DNA of 64,000 nucleotides from NCBI GenBank assembly GCA_900708905.1, contig CAADRB010000042.1:797288-861287 (forward strand), in the 5' to 3' direction. The DNA is from Hymenolepis diminuta (Eukaryota > Platyhelminthes > Cestoda > Cyclophyllidea > Hymenolepididae). Positions 24,011 to 35,588 of this stretch are shown here, piece after piece (the stretch's first letter is position 1; each line of letters opens with the position of its first letter). A model generated the notes under the pieces. That model was not told where the DNA came from, did not search any database, and was given only the letters and a program-made list of their open reading frames with translations. A program made the position numbers and the translations under genes.

Positions 24011-26134
24011 GTATGCGACTATTCAATCACTGACCTGTAAGCGTAAGACAGATCAAGATGGAGGCCTCAAACGGATAACTCTAGTCCCAACGACATATCT
24101 ATTTTAAGAATCCGGCCGAGTTAGAGCTATCCCCTTGCAAAACTAATGACCTTTCTGAAGGCTAACGGGATGTAACAACTTTTCCCAAAATTGGAGCACC
24201 AAAATGTTATATTAGTATAGGCTTATTGGAAGAACGTATAGGAAAGAGTAAGTATTGAGAATTAGAAGGGATCAAGCGTTCTTACTGATTGAATGGAACC
24301 CGAGTTTTGATAAACAGAGCGAATTAAGGTAAGATGAGGGAGTTGATTGACCTCGCGTTCATTGTCGATAAGTAATCCATAATAATTATTATCTGACGAC
24401 AACACAGAGTTGTGAGTCAGCATGTTAGAATGTTACATGTCCTTTCATAAGTGGCAATTTATTAATTTAGTTGATAGAGAATGATCCGTTAATTTTCCTA
24501 TCAAAATATTATTTCTAGTTGCTTTTCTAGTTCCTCTTCCTTAGATCCGACTTGATTTTAGATATTGGAGATCATCTAGTTCGGCTGGATCTCATTTTTG
24601 AAGATTTTTGGGTGAAAACTGCGCTGAATGTTGGTTTTGGCATTCATCACTTGTATTTTCTTCATTTCGCATTTCAGGAGAATCTTTTTTTGTTCGAAAT
24701 CATATATTTGGAAATACCCTAGTTTCATAGAGTAGATGATGTGCCACTCTCATCTACGTAACTGCATAGCTGTTAGTTGGTATCAGCTCAAGTTTCAAAT
24801 CAAATCGACTAAGTTTATTGTCTATAATTAGAGACTAATCGCGTAGAAGGCCTGGTCTATATATTTTTTTATTAAGTTACATTTATAAATATGACAATAT
24901 AGAATGAAAGCGGATAATGATCTATAAGAACATGGAAGATGAATTTAGAGGCATTAATGGGTACGGAGATAAGAGAAAGCGACTATCTTGCCGGTGGTCA
25001 TTATCCTCTCCTGCAGCATGGGACCTGAAGAAGAATATATTTAAGTATGTTAGCATGCCACTGTTCTGGTTGGTTCGATTGCTTTTGTACTGGCTTGCAT
25101 ACTAATTCATTAAGAGGAAGATTCTAACGTGATCACCTTAATAGGTATTCTATAGGACGTATGCGCTTCCCAACATGTTATAAATCTACCATCAATCTCT
25201 AACATTGCTGAATCATTTCAATAGTTTTTAAATGTGAAAATGACGAGAAATCTTAAATTCACTGGGTTCCTCTTGTTGAAAACCATGTTTTGAATGCTAA
25301 AACTCCACTTTTCTAGCTTTTTTTAAAAATATCATTGTAGAAATTTGCAATGATATGTGTTTTTACATATTTTTCTTTAGCAATCCCATTTGAAATATAC
25401 ACGTCTCCCAAATTCTAAATCTGATAATTTATACCTACATTTATCCTAATAATATGTCCATTTATTTAAAGATCGTATTGAGGATACGAAGTGGACACTG
25501 GGATACATACCTTCCAAATTCTAGTACTTTGAAGAGGACTCTGCGGGGCATTCTTTTCCAGTTTTTATCGTAATGCTTTGGTCATGGTAACATCTCTTCA
25601 TTTCGTTAAGCACCATTGAATCTGGAAGTATACGAAAGTATATATTGCACAGTGCAAAATTTAAGAAAAGTGGTTGCGTGACCAATTTCTTTTTACACGC
25701 TTATTATATCCGACAGTATTTTTTATTAATCCAAATAGTATTTTGTATACTTTGTAAATGTATATCTAGCTCTTTTATCAGCTTTGAGGTAGTCATCGAT
25801 GGTCAGCGTTCCTAATTCAACCATCATAAGCTTATTCAAATCTTAAGCAATCCACTCGATCTTTATCACTTTTCTTTACAACGACTAGGAATCATAGGCT
25901 ATGACTTGACTCAACTTCGCAAGCTTACCATGAAAAGTGTTCACGAAGGAAAGCATCCCGAAGCCGCTCTTAAAAGACGCGCATTCTGTCATCTTTCTTT
26001 TTGACCGGAATTAATCAATGTTGGCCATCCACGTCACTAGGTATTCATCGATGAGCATTGGTCTCATGACGTCCAATTTGAACTGAATTTGTTAATAATC
26101 TAACTCAGTATGTGTGCTCTTTTTTTCTTTTCAG
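24011..26134 (+). other. Probable 3' UTR intron of SHP2
   Basis: The 59 bases after the SHP2 stop are pyrimidine-rich and end in GATAAG|GTATGC, a fair donor (GT at 24011-24012). The next convincing acceptor is a long T/C tract ending in TTTTCAG at 26128-26134. The 2.1 kb between contain no recognisable gene. This is inference from splice-site appearance; transcripts could instead end within this stretch. Confidence 0.35.
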
Positions 26135-26375
26135 CGCCACCCATCCAAAACTCAGGATCATTCCAGGCTTTGCTTTGGCTTCTCTCTTGCTGCCGATCTT
26201 TTCACTTTCTCCTCCTCCCCCTTCACTCTCGCGTTTTGTAAACAGACCTCTCCTTATTTGACCTACCTACCTATCTTTCATCCACATCTCTATCATCCCC
26301 CTCCCCACCCTCAAGAAAACAAAGTAATGATACTACTACACATATATTCATTAAATTAATTTATCTCGTTTTTGT
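26135..26375 (+). other. Candidate terminal 3' UTR exon of SHP2 (pyrimidine-rich)
   Basis: The sequence is strongly C/T-biased, like the 3' UTR of the p47 gene in this window (54,467-54,560). It follows a strong acceptor at 26134 and ends near the variant signal ATTAAA at 26350-26355. An open frame of about 80 codons here is low-complexity and probably not translated. If real, this exon meets the 3' end of the opposite-strand DnaJ gene almost head-on at 26,381. Confidence 0.35.
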
Positions 26376-26380
26376 AAAAT

Positions 26381-26982
26381 CTACGATTTGTAAGAAACAA
26401 CTACAGCAACAAAAGTTCCGAAAAAAAATGTGAGGAGAGTGATAATGGAAGGTCTATACAGAGTTCTACGGTTATAGTAGTCATAGTAATGCTTCTCCTT
26501 TTCATACATTCCCTCCATCTCATCCCTGAATGAAGTTGTCCCGGGTTCTCTCCAACCAAATCGCGGAGCCGTGTATTTTCGTCGGAATTTTCTGGAATGG
26601 AAGATCTCACTAGCTCGATTGAAACTCATTTTGGGACCGTGAGGAGTACAGGAGAAATGTGGGGTTTGGAAGTCGTCGGTTTCATCTCCACGGTACGTTG
26701 GGTGGGTTTGAGAAACCCCACGGTTGCCATCATATACCCGCCTCTGTTCTGGATCAATAAGAACACTGTAGGCTTCATTCACCTCAAGAAATGCTTGGGA
26801 ATCTGTAGATGCCACATCGGGATGTGTGGACTTGCATTTAGCGTAATAAGCTGCTTTAATTTCTTCTGGTGTAGCTGTTACTGGAACATCCAATACCGAA
26901 TAGTAGCAATGCTTTTCAACGGAAGATTTAGCAAAATTTCTGCAAAACAATTGGAGCTGCGGTAGAAGTCGGGTTCGTAAAT
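26381..26982 (-). CDS. DnaJ-domain protein with C-terminal membrane segment, DNAJC30-like; first exon not found
   Basis: The frame holds a J domain near its start: YYSVLDVP, EEIKAAYY and the HPD motif at 26816-26824. A linker with MSFNRA follows, then a single hydrophobic helix (PSIITLLTFFFGTFVAVVV) just before the stop. J domain first, then linker and one C-terminal membrane span, is the layout of DNAJC30, a mitochondrial inner-membrane protein linked to ATP synthase and complex I; that assignment is moderate. The first ATG in frame lies after the J domain, so translation cannot begin inside this exon. The frame stays open upstream through a basic RTRLLPQLQLFCRNF stretch, a possible presequence, to an acceptor TTTTTTCAG whose exon begins at 26982. 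An upstream exon supplying the start, 1 base out of phase, is therefore required. The gene lies about 0.5 kb downstream of RCC1L on the same strand. Confidence 0.75.
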
Positions 26983-27076
26983 CTGAAAAAATCTAGCGGA
27001 GAATTAATAAAGAATTCATGGGTAATACCTGAAGATACAAAGTCAATAAAGTTGAGAATATAGTTCAAGCGGAGTC

Positions 27077-27082
27077 TTTATT
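27077..27082 (-). terminator. Possible polyadenylation signal of RCC1L
   Basis: AATAAA on the minus strand, 424 bases beyond the RCC1L stop and just upstream of the DnaJ gene. It is the first canonical hexamer I noticed downstream of that stop. Confidence 0.35.
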
Positions 27083-27505
27083 GGAAAGAATAGTATTACA
27101 GTCATAATGAATACCCTTATTTGGGGAAAGCATTTTACGTAGGTATTACACTACTCAAAAAGTGGCCACTACTAATAAACGGTGAGTCAGATCACTTTGC
27201 ACGATGGATATGCATCAACAGGATTTGAGCTCCTGTTGCAGCCAAAACAATTGCGATTTAAACTCCTGTCCTATTCCTATATCCTTTTGCTATCGAATGA
27301 ATGCATTTTCAAACACTAAACTTAATTAGAGAGTATTCTGGAGCCTTTCTACCTTCACTCTCATCCTTGTCGTTCTCACTCACTGACAAGTCTTAAAGTC
27401 ATGACCTCTGACTGGCAAACGATATTAATGTTACTACTAACCCGATTTAAGAAAAAGTGGGCGACTCCAACGACTATATTGTGCCAAAAAAGTAAAAAAT
27501 GCAAT

Positions 27506-30500
27506 CTATGAGAATGTTTTTCCGAGGATCATAGTGTGGTCGACACCACAAGCAACTTGAACAGCTTCAGCAGGTAGAGATAAAGGTACGGGATATGTCT
27601 GCATATTCTTTACAGCTTCCTCTGTGGAAGTTGAGGTGTTCTGACCCAAACCGAGACACGCCAGACCCCCTCTTGGGGCACCCCATGACCAAAGAAGGCC
27701 ACCCCTTGACCGAGCCACGAAGTGGTGCAGTCCAGGTACCACATCGATTATTTGATTATCGGAAGAGGGCAGAGCTGGTGCAAAAAGGGCCGGGGGTATA
27801 AGTGTCGGCTTCTCAGCTTGAAGGACCTTTGATCCGAGACCCATACATCCGTAGCCCCAAACAAAAACCTAAGATGTAAAAGTAATATTAGAGTGGGCAG
27901 GTATTTTGTGTGTGAACAGAGAACATCCAGTAGCAGACAGGACTATGAAACGATTTTATTTTGGATCCTCGGTAGCATGGGCTCCTTATGCAAAATACAT
28001 CCCACTTAATACGCAATTTACAACCTACGATGTGACTGCACTACGCCTAATTTAGCTATTCCATTAACAGATATGAGGCAATTTCTTCTTTGAAACTTTC
28101 CAAGAAATCATCTATTAAATGAGTAATTACGTATCTACGACATAAAAATGCCAATCTGAAGACTGTCTAGACACGCAATTAGCGTATTCTACTGCTAAAT
28201 GGAATGTCTAAACCCATGAAACCCGAAATGTCTAAAATTCTCATCCTGTGCCGCCAAATTGCTAGCCCCATTGTACCTAGTCAGAAGGAAAAGTTACTGA
28301 ATGCGTCTATTCATGTTGGGCACAGGTAGGATCGTGTCTTGAAGAGTCTGTTTCACACAGTTTTAACACATTTTCTAAGGCTTCATAAACCAGGATACAC
28401 CATTTATTAATTCAAAAGATCGCCACAAGTACATAATGAGTGGCTCTTCAAGACTGTTTACCAAGGACAGCTGTTATCTTCATTTGCCCTTCAATTTGGC
28501 TTTATGCTGGTTATTGATTTTTCCCCGTTACCTAACCCTTACAATTGAGATTTGCTCTGTTCCAGCTTACCGCTGACACCTTCCCTGTGTGCTCTCGCTA
28601 ATAAGTTTTTCCTTCCTCTGTTATATAACGCCGCTTTCCTTACAATATCCAATCCCGTTTTCGTTAGGACTAAACTGTTAGTGATAATATTAAATAAAGG
28701 TGATAACGAACACTATGAAAGAAGCACTACTCCTGGAACGGTGACCAGCACTTTCAACTGACAAGACTTCTACTTAAGCGAATAATTAAATTAATTAACA
28801 ATATACAAATCCATTACTACAGAACATTCTAAGAAAGAAGTCTATTCTTGTGCTAAAATAGAACTAATTCAAATTATTATTTGGAATAGGTATAAGCTAA
28901 CTTACTTCATCTACTTAGTATATATTAGTAGAAATCAATTGATAGATGTGATTCAATCAGGTCTTGCCAATTAAAAATTTTATAAACATAAATCGTAAAT
29001 ATGAACATTCTGGTTGCAGTTCAAGCAATTCTATAGAAATTACCCACAGAATTCACAAACTCTTAAACATGAAAGCGAAGAAATCAATAGTTAATAATAA
29101 AAATTGAGCAAACGCAAAGCGAGGTAGAAAATTGATTTAACTTCTTAAGGAGTTAAGATACCGCTAATAATATGAAAATTAGGTAAGAAATAAAAAAAGA
29201 TGGGAGAACTTACGGTTAGAAATTTATTTCTGGGGCAAACATGAAGAATCAACTCCTTTGCTAACATTTCACTTTAATCGTAAGAATTTAAACCTAAGGT
29301 AACTTAAAAGGAATTCAAGACAAACGTTATAAGCTTTTAAGCTTACCGTATCACATGTATTACTAAAAGTACATTCGGAATGATAGACCATATTTTCAAA
29401 TAAAGAGATATCGAAATGCAGTGACTGACTTCAACTTACATGTCCATGTTCATCCAGCATAGCACACATTGACCCAGAAGCAGCAACCTGCACAATTTTT
29501 CCAACATCCTTGATTCCCGCCAGACACTCATGAATGGGGAGCTCGGTGGGCTCAAGCACTTGAACCTCGTCATTAATTGGCCAGATTTGATTATATTCGT
29601 TGTTGCCCCAACCAAATACTCGACCGCCCTCGGTTAAGGCAAGAACTGTGTCTCCACGAGATGAAACTTGCCTATAAAGAAGGAATAACAAGGCATGAAA
29701 AGGATACATGCATGAAAATACAAAACTGGGAAGTGTCTGAACACGTCAATTCAAGTAAGGTAAAAAAAGAACAGTCATTTTGGAGGTCTATTTCACGTAG
29801 TTTTAACAGACAACTCATAAACAAAAAGAGAGCTCCTATGACATTCTGTGCCCAAAATGTAAGACACAAAATCATGTCACCACCTTAGATATGACGAGTG
29901 GCACTTCAGATGTCAGATATTCCGAACCTCCTCACATTCTACTACTTATCCGTCGTCCAATATAAGTTTGCGCCAGTGATTATTTCACAAACAACAGTTA
30001 AATCATATGCCGAAAGAGAGGAATTTGCAAAATTAGTTGACAGATATTTTGCACATTCACATAACCTTTAAAAATATCCTAAGGTAAACGATAATGGAGC
30101 GATAGAAGGGCAGTTGAATGGACGAATAAATAGGGGGTTCTCAGTTAAATACTGATAACATACTGACACTAAAGAATAACAAAAATACCAAATCTGATTC
30201 GTAAGCTTGATAATTGATTACCTTAATCTACCTTTCTCAAGCCTTTGGAGAAAGATTACTTTCCAAAACGCAGATTTTTAAAGAGCCTCTACGGTCTAGG
30301 AACTCAGACCTCTGTTGAACATTATTAACAAGTTCGGTCAATAAGTGTTAACCCTCTGGTATCGAACAAGAAAGTTATCGCTCAACTGAATCAAATTAGT
30401 TAGACCCGACGGCCAATATGTACTAATTTCAATTAATTGAAATATGTAGAATGATAAACTCCTTTGTTAGATACGTCGCAAGGGCCAAGACAATTGATAA

Positions 30501-32018
30501 AAATCTTGAATGAATGATGTAATTTTATCTAATCATTCTAACATAGGCCACCATTTCTTCCTCGAGCACAAGATTCTCTACCACTGTTCCTCTGTGCTAT
30601 AATATATACATATATCTCAGTAAGCAGCCTAATATGATAAAAGTCTATGCAACATCAGTTGCTATCAGTAGCTACATAATCGGGTTGAACAAATGGGACA
30701 TTTGTAATGCACACGACCACAAAGTTTGGTAGAGTTGTACATTAGCGTCTCTCTAATGAGAAACTTGCATTCCAACATCCCTCATAGCTGTTCACTAGAC
30801 GAGTTTACCCCTTGAACCCTGGCCTAGCAGACAAATACACTGACATTCATGTCATACATTCATCAAAAGTAGGTCGAAATGATAGAGGTTCACATTATTG
30901 GTTAATGACTAAAAGGCGATAATGAACAAAAGAATGAATTAAATGAAAAAGATCTAACTAAAGTACGGTCAATCTCTTGAGCAAAAGATAGACAATCAGG
31001 ATTCTTCCTTCTCTCTCTTATATATCCATATTATCTACATTATTATTAATTTATATTCTTCAGAAGCTTTGCTTGAAGTGGAAAACAATTATGGACTTAC
31101 GTCACTCTTAGATTCTTCAGCGCCCCACCAACTCTAATTAACCTATCAACGCAGTCAGTCGTCGCAAGACCAGTTTGTCCATCAGTCGAGAGACCGCAAG
31201 CATACACCGCACCTTGATCTGACAGGACAAGGCTATGATCCTGTCCACATTCAACTTGTCTAATGGCTCGCAATTCTTTCGGTAGGTTCACTCGAATAAC
31301 CTGGGCATTCTCAGGGGTGAAAATTTCATTCTCTATTATCTCACGAGCACATTGGCCAAAAGTGTTATTTCCCATACTGAACAGGACTGACGTTCTACGA
31401 ACTGGATAATGGGAGAAAACAAGAGAATGTGCCCGGCCGCAGGACGCAGCCATCGGCATCAAATCTTCGTGATAAGGCATTGGAATTACCTGAGGTTCAG
31501 CGACAATATCAACATTTATCGTATTAAAGAGTAACCCATGCAATCTAGAAGTCTAAGATTGTCAGCAATAATGAAGAGATTTACGTACTTGATAACCCAA
31601 CTGTCCGTCAGTATTTAATCCACAGCCATAAAATGCATTTTTAAGTTTAGGATGAGAGCCAATAAATATGGTATATCCATAGCCACAATGAACTGATTTA
31701 ATATCAATTCCTTTGACATTAAAATATTTCAAATGTGTCGGTACAGGCACATTAAACTTTGATTTGGGGTCAGATTTGTCTATACAATGTAAGGTTAATA
31801 AATATAAAAGTCTAACCCTCTGGTTCGACATATTTTTTAATTCCAAGAGCTCCAGTAACTACGACACCACAGCCATAAACACGAGAAGATCTTTTAGGAG
31901 ACAATTTATCTTCGACCGAATTTACATCTCCAAATTTGGGAAAGATTGATATCGTCCGACAAATTGCATCCCTTAAAACTGGAACACCAGTACGAACCAA
32001 ACTTCTCGAGCACAACAT
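27506..32018 (-). CDS. RCC1L: RCC1-like protein RCC1L (WBSCR16), five exons
   Basis: Exons, from high to low coordinate: 31817-32018, 31589-31779, 31101-31552, 29440-29671 and 27506-27868. They splice in frame to 479 residues (human RCC1L 464). RCC1 blades recur throughout: YGCGVVVTGALG, HCGYGYTIFIG, CGLNTDGQLGYQ, SCGRAHSLVFS, SMGNNTFGQC, CGQDHSLVLSDQGAVYACG, VFGWGNNEYNQI, VFVWGYGCMGLG and a final VACGVDHTMILGKTFS. These match RCC1L better than nuclear RCC1. RCC1L is a mitochondrial protein needed for 16S rRNA pseudouridylation and mitoribosome assembly. The start (ATG at 32016-32018) gives a basic, Ser/Arg-rich leader without acidic residues for about 20 positions, as expected of a presequence. 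The open frame also continues upstream without an ATG. Introns 1 and 2 are only 37 and 36 nt; introns 3 and 4 are 1.4 and 1.6 kb. Confidence 0.93.
28343..28454 (+). repeat. Diverged repeat C, copy 1 (RCC1L intron 4)
   Basis: Aligns loosely to 29782-29909 in the neighbouring intron of the same gene, in the same orientation. Shared phrases are GTC-(G/A)TTTCAC, AGTTTTAACA, CATAAAC and GAGTGGC-CTTCA. Divergence is high. It could be an old tandem duplication or two copies of one element. Confidence 0.35.
29782..29909 (+). repeat. Diverged repeat C, copy 2 (RCC1L intron 3)
   Basis: Partner of 28343-28454. The order of the matching phrases is kept and spacing differs by about 15 bases. No coding potential is seen. 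Confidence 0.35.
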
Positions 32019-34670
32019 CAACAGGCAATCCCCTAAAGGCGTGGCCTTCGTTTGAGAGACAGGTATTTTCAGCTTCTCTTCCTTAATATATCATACTATA
32101 TAAGAATATTTAGCTTTAAAAATTGACATTTATACTTTTTATGCGCTGCTTTATTTTGATCTATAAGATCTGATATTGGAATAATGATGATATATTCATT
32201 TCAAATCGATAAAGATTGAAGAAGACTCTTGCCAACTTACTTCACATGCTATATATGACAATTCTAAATTTTCTCAAAATGGTAATAATATTCAGCAGTA
32301 CCGGGATATCAAGTATATGTTTTCAAGCATATGTTATGCATACTACCCATAGGCTTACTGTTCATTGAACTTTCTTACAAACTTGAAATTAGTTACCTTC
32401 GACTTAGACTAATATAAAATTTAAAATAATAATAATTTCAGGCAGAACTGTGTTCGAGAATGTATTAATTTGGTAATTGTTTGATTACTCTTCGTTTGCC
32501 AATTCATTATTGCATTGTTTTTCGTGAAATTCGAAGCTGACATTTACTTCCTAACTTAACTAGTTGATTATTAGCTTCTTTTCTCGCTTTATGCGAGAAT
32601 GATTTTCTTTTTTGATACGAAATGTAGTTATCTTATGAGGTTTTACTTTAAGCTTCATTAATACAAAAAATTAATTTCGTTTTTACCTTTCTACACATTT
32701 TGCACTTTACATCAATCTTCGGCTAATAGGTTTGATTTTCTTGGTAAGGAAAGAAATATTTCTGAATCATGGAACCCAGTCTAATATTTAAAAGTTGTGA
32801 AATTATATACTTTTTAACTTAGTATTGGATAATTTATAAAGAAAAAGAGGCAGATCATTAATTATCAATATGTGAAATTATAAATCCCAAAGTCATTTAA
32901 CGTGGTGGTTCCCACGAATATGTTAAAAAACTTCTTAAGTCTTCCTAGGTTTAATATAGGTTTATTTTTTGCAATGTGAACAAGATTACGCTCAAAAATG
33001 GTAAATATGTAACGAGGAGATTATTTAAACAAATCCATAGGCACAATCTCTCCCTCTTTGTTTGATTTGAATATGGTCGTATAGGGGAGCATATTTTTCA
33101 GTTTATTCAGGTGCCGTTTTATCCAGCGCATTTTATTTGAGTTGGTCAGCTAAATTTCTTGTTAAATTAACAGTTTGACAAAGATATATGGTCCGATCTA
33201 CAGTACATATTTTGAAAGGAAGAGTTGTAAAATTATAATATTTCTGACAAACGATTACAAATTTGTTTTGAGTTCAAGTAATTATTCGCGACTCCCTTTC
33301 TTTTCCACCTTGTCTTTATAAGATGTGAAACAGTGGACTGAGTAAAAGTTTATACCTTCTCATTATCACATATTATTTTCACTTATATCTAATTTCTTAA
33401 TTGCGCAAAAATAGATTGTTTTTTTGCCTTTTCGAGAGAATCATTACGTGAAATGAGTTTTATATGATAAAGATACCTTGCTCGGGTAGTTTTATCTGAT
33501 GTCCATTACCATTGGTTTGATAGATGATATTTAAAACCATTATACGATAATTCAACTTGGGTGAAATCAAACGTGTACTGTCGTGTTTAAATCATGTGAG
33601 CTGAAATCATTCTGCTGTCCTGACCATTAGGAACAAATCTGCTATCTTGTTTTACCAACGGCGCCTCAGCTCTAAAAATGATAGTGGCTTCATCACCAAA
33701 TCATTAAACTGAGATAACATTTATTTCTTTGAATTGGAATATAAAATGCAAAACTGAGGATATTTAAATGTATGCATTTACTTGCACAGAAAGAACAGCT
33801 AAAATAACCAGTCTCTAAAATCATACGGATTGAAGTTTATAGGGCCATGCCCACTGTCGGATTTACGTAGATGTAGCAAATACGAAATCTTCCCATTCAC
33901 TTTTCTCCACCTCATAATAAATTTCACTTATGCTATGTATCTCTCTCCGAATAGTACCCCTGATACGACCTTTTGTTCACAAGAGAAAAATAAATTACAT
34001 TGAAAAAGAACTAGTGTTGACTCCCATTTATAAATTGACGTACATTAGCATTATTAGTAAATGGTTTTTGCTGTAGCCAGCAGATTTTTATCATCACCTA
34101 GTGATCAGAAATGATTGACTGGCGATAAGATCTCCACTAAAGTGTCCACAGATGGTCCCACCGTGTTAGCGTGTTTGCGCATAGATACTTAAACGAGTGT
34201 CTATCATCGCTCCGAGACCCCGACAACGAGGCATGATTGACGTATAATAAAGAAATGTTTTGTATATAAACCAAATTTATTAATTAATAAATTGGGGGTG
34301 GCTTGCCTGCCACCTCCGAACTGATCTGGCGACATGAGTGACTTGACTTATTCCATCTATTCCATCAATGTGGCTCCGACAGGGTCTAACGTTATTACAG
34401 TTTTATTATTAAAATGGTTTAAGATTAGGCCTCCATAAAAGAATATAAGCTAACTTTAACTACTGGGCTGAATGCAGCAAATGTTCAATTCGATTACCTC
34501 CAAATGTAATAAAGGCTGCTGTACTCGAATTGATTTGAAATGATCCTGTTTTCTTTGTAAATTAAAATGATCATGATGATTATGTTTAATATATAGTTTT
34601 ACTTGATATAGGGTGTGAATGATTAGTTAGCGTTTAATATAATTAATTTGTCACCGCGCGCTTTAGAAGG
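32019..34670. other. Intergenic region between divergent RCC1L and zeta-COP
   Basis: These 2.65 kb separate two head-to-head start codons and hold AT-rich sequence with no recognisable exon. The only structure noticed is a short perfect hairpin, TTCTCGC-TTTAT-GCGAGAA, at 32581-32599. No promoter element is clear. Confidence 0.5.
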
Positions 34671-35368
34671 ATGCCAGCTATGCGAGATTTGTACGCAGTT
34701 AAAGCTATTCTACTGCTTGATAATGAAGGGAAAAGAATAATTGGCAAGGTAAAGTTAATTTGTATAAACTTATTTGGGTAGTACTACGACAATTCTTTTC
34801 CAACAACTAAGGCACAACTGGATTTTGAAAAGAAACTCTTCGCCAAAACCAACAAAAGCCCATACAGTACGTTGTCATATAAAGATTCATTCCTCCTCAG
34901 CCGAAATTACTTTGTTTGAAGGCACTACCTGCGTACACCGCACCACGTCAGATATATATTTTTACATTATTGGTGATGTTAATGAAAATGAGTTAATGCT
35001 TATGAATGCACTTACTTGTCTCCACGATGCTATCACCCAAATTCTTCGGAATAATCTTGAAAAGAGGGCACTTCTTGACAACCTGGAACTTATTTACCTG
35101 TCTATTGATGAGCTTTGTGATGGAGGGTAACATTAATTTAATATTTACTTTTTTTCTCATAGTATTATTATGGAGTGTGATTCATCTGCATTGGCATCTC
35201 GTGTTGGAATAAAACCGGATGAAAGTACTTTGACTGAGAAAACTGTTCAGGAGGTATGCGTTTTTGCCTTTTATTCGATACTTCTCTTATTTTATTTCTA
35301 ATGAGTTGTTTATTATTTAGGCTATGCAAGCTGCCCGTGAACAAATTAAAATGGCTCTTCTTCGATAA
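34671..35368 (+). CDS. COPZ1: Coatomer subunit zeta
   Basis: Exons: 34671-34748, 34782-34866, 34901-35126, 35163-35253 and 35321-35368. They splice in frame to 175 residues (human COPZ1 177). The product has the longin-like core of a COPI zeta subunit: YAVKAILLLDNEG, YYDNSFPTTK, FEKKLFAKT, EITLFEG, DIYFYIIG, NENELMLMNALTCL, LRNNLEKRALLDN, IDELCDGG, and a C-terminal helix that ends EQIKMALLR. Zeta pairs with gamma-COP in the coat that drives Golgi-to-ER retrograde transport. The gene is very compact: its first three introns are 33, 34 and 36 nt and the fourth 67 nt. The start ATG is in the expected place relative to homologues. Confidence 0.95.
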
Positions 35369-35582
35369 ATCCAAACGAAGTTTCTGTACATTTGTCCTTT
35401 CTCTCTGATGTTTTTTGCTAATAATAGAAGCATTCTTTCTTATATATTGATGATTTTTGTGAAGCTGTAAATAATCGTTTAACCTAGTAAGTTTTGATAT
35501 CAAATTCATCTATTGATATCTGTTCAAATATGTTTATACTTTTATAATACTTTGTTTTTGTTGATTTACTTGATTACTTATT

Positions 35583-35588
35583 AATAAA
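35583..35588 (+). terminator. Polyadenylation signal of zeta-COP
   Basis: AATAAA 215 bases after the zeta-COP stop codon, in the sense orientation. Confidence 0.45.

Noticed and set aside
26401..26965. Plus-strand and alternate minus frames over the DnaJ gene
   Set aside because: Shadows of the J-domain exon.
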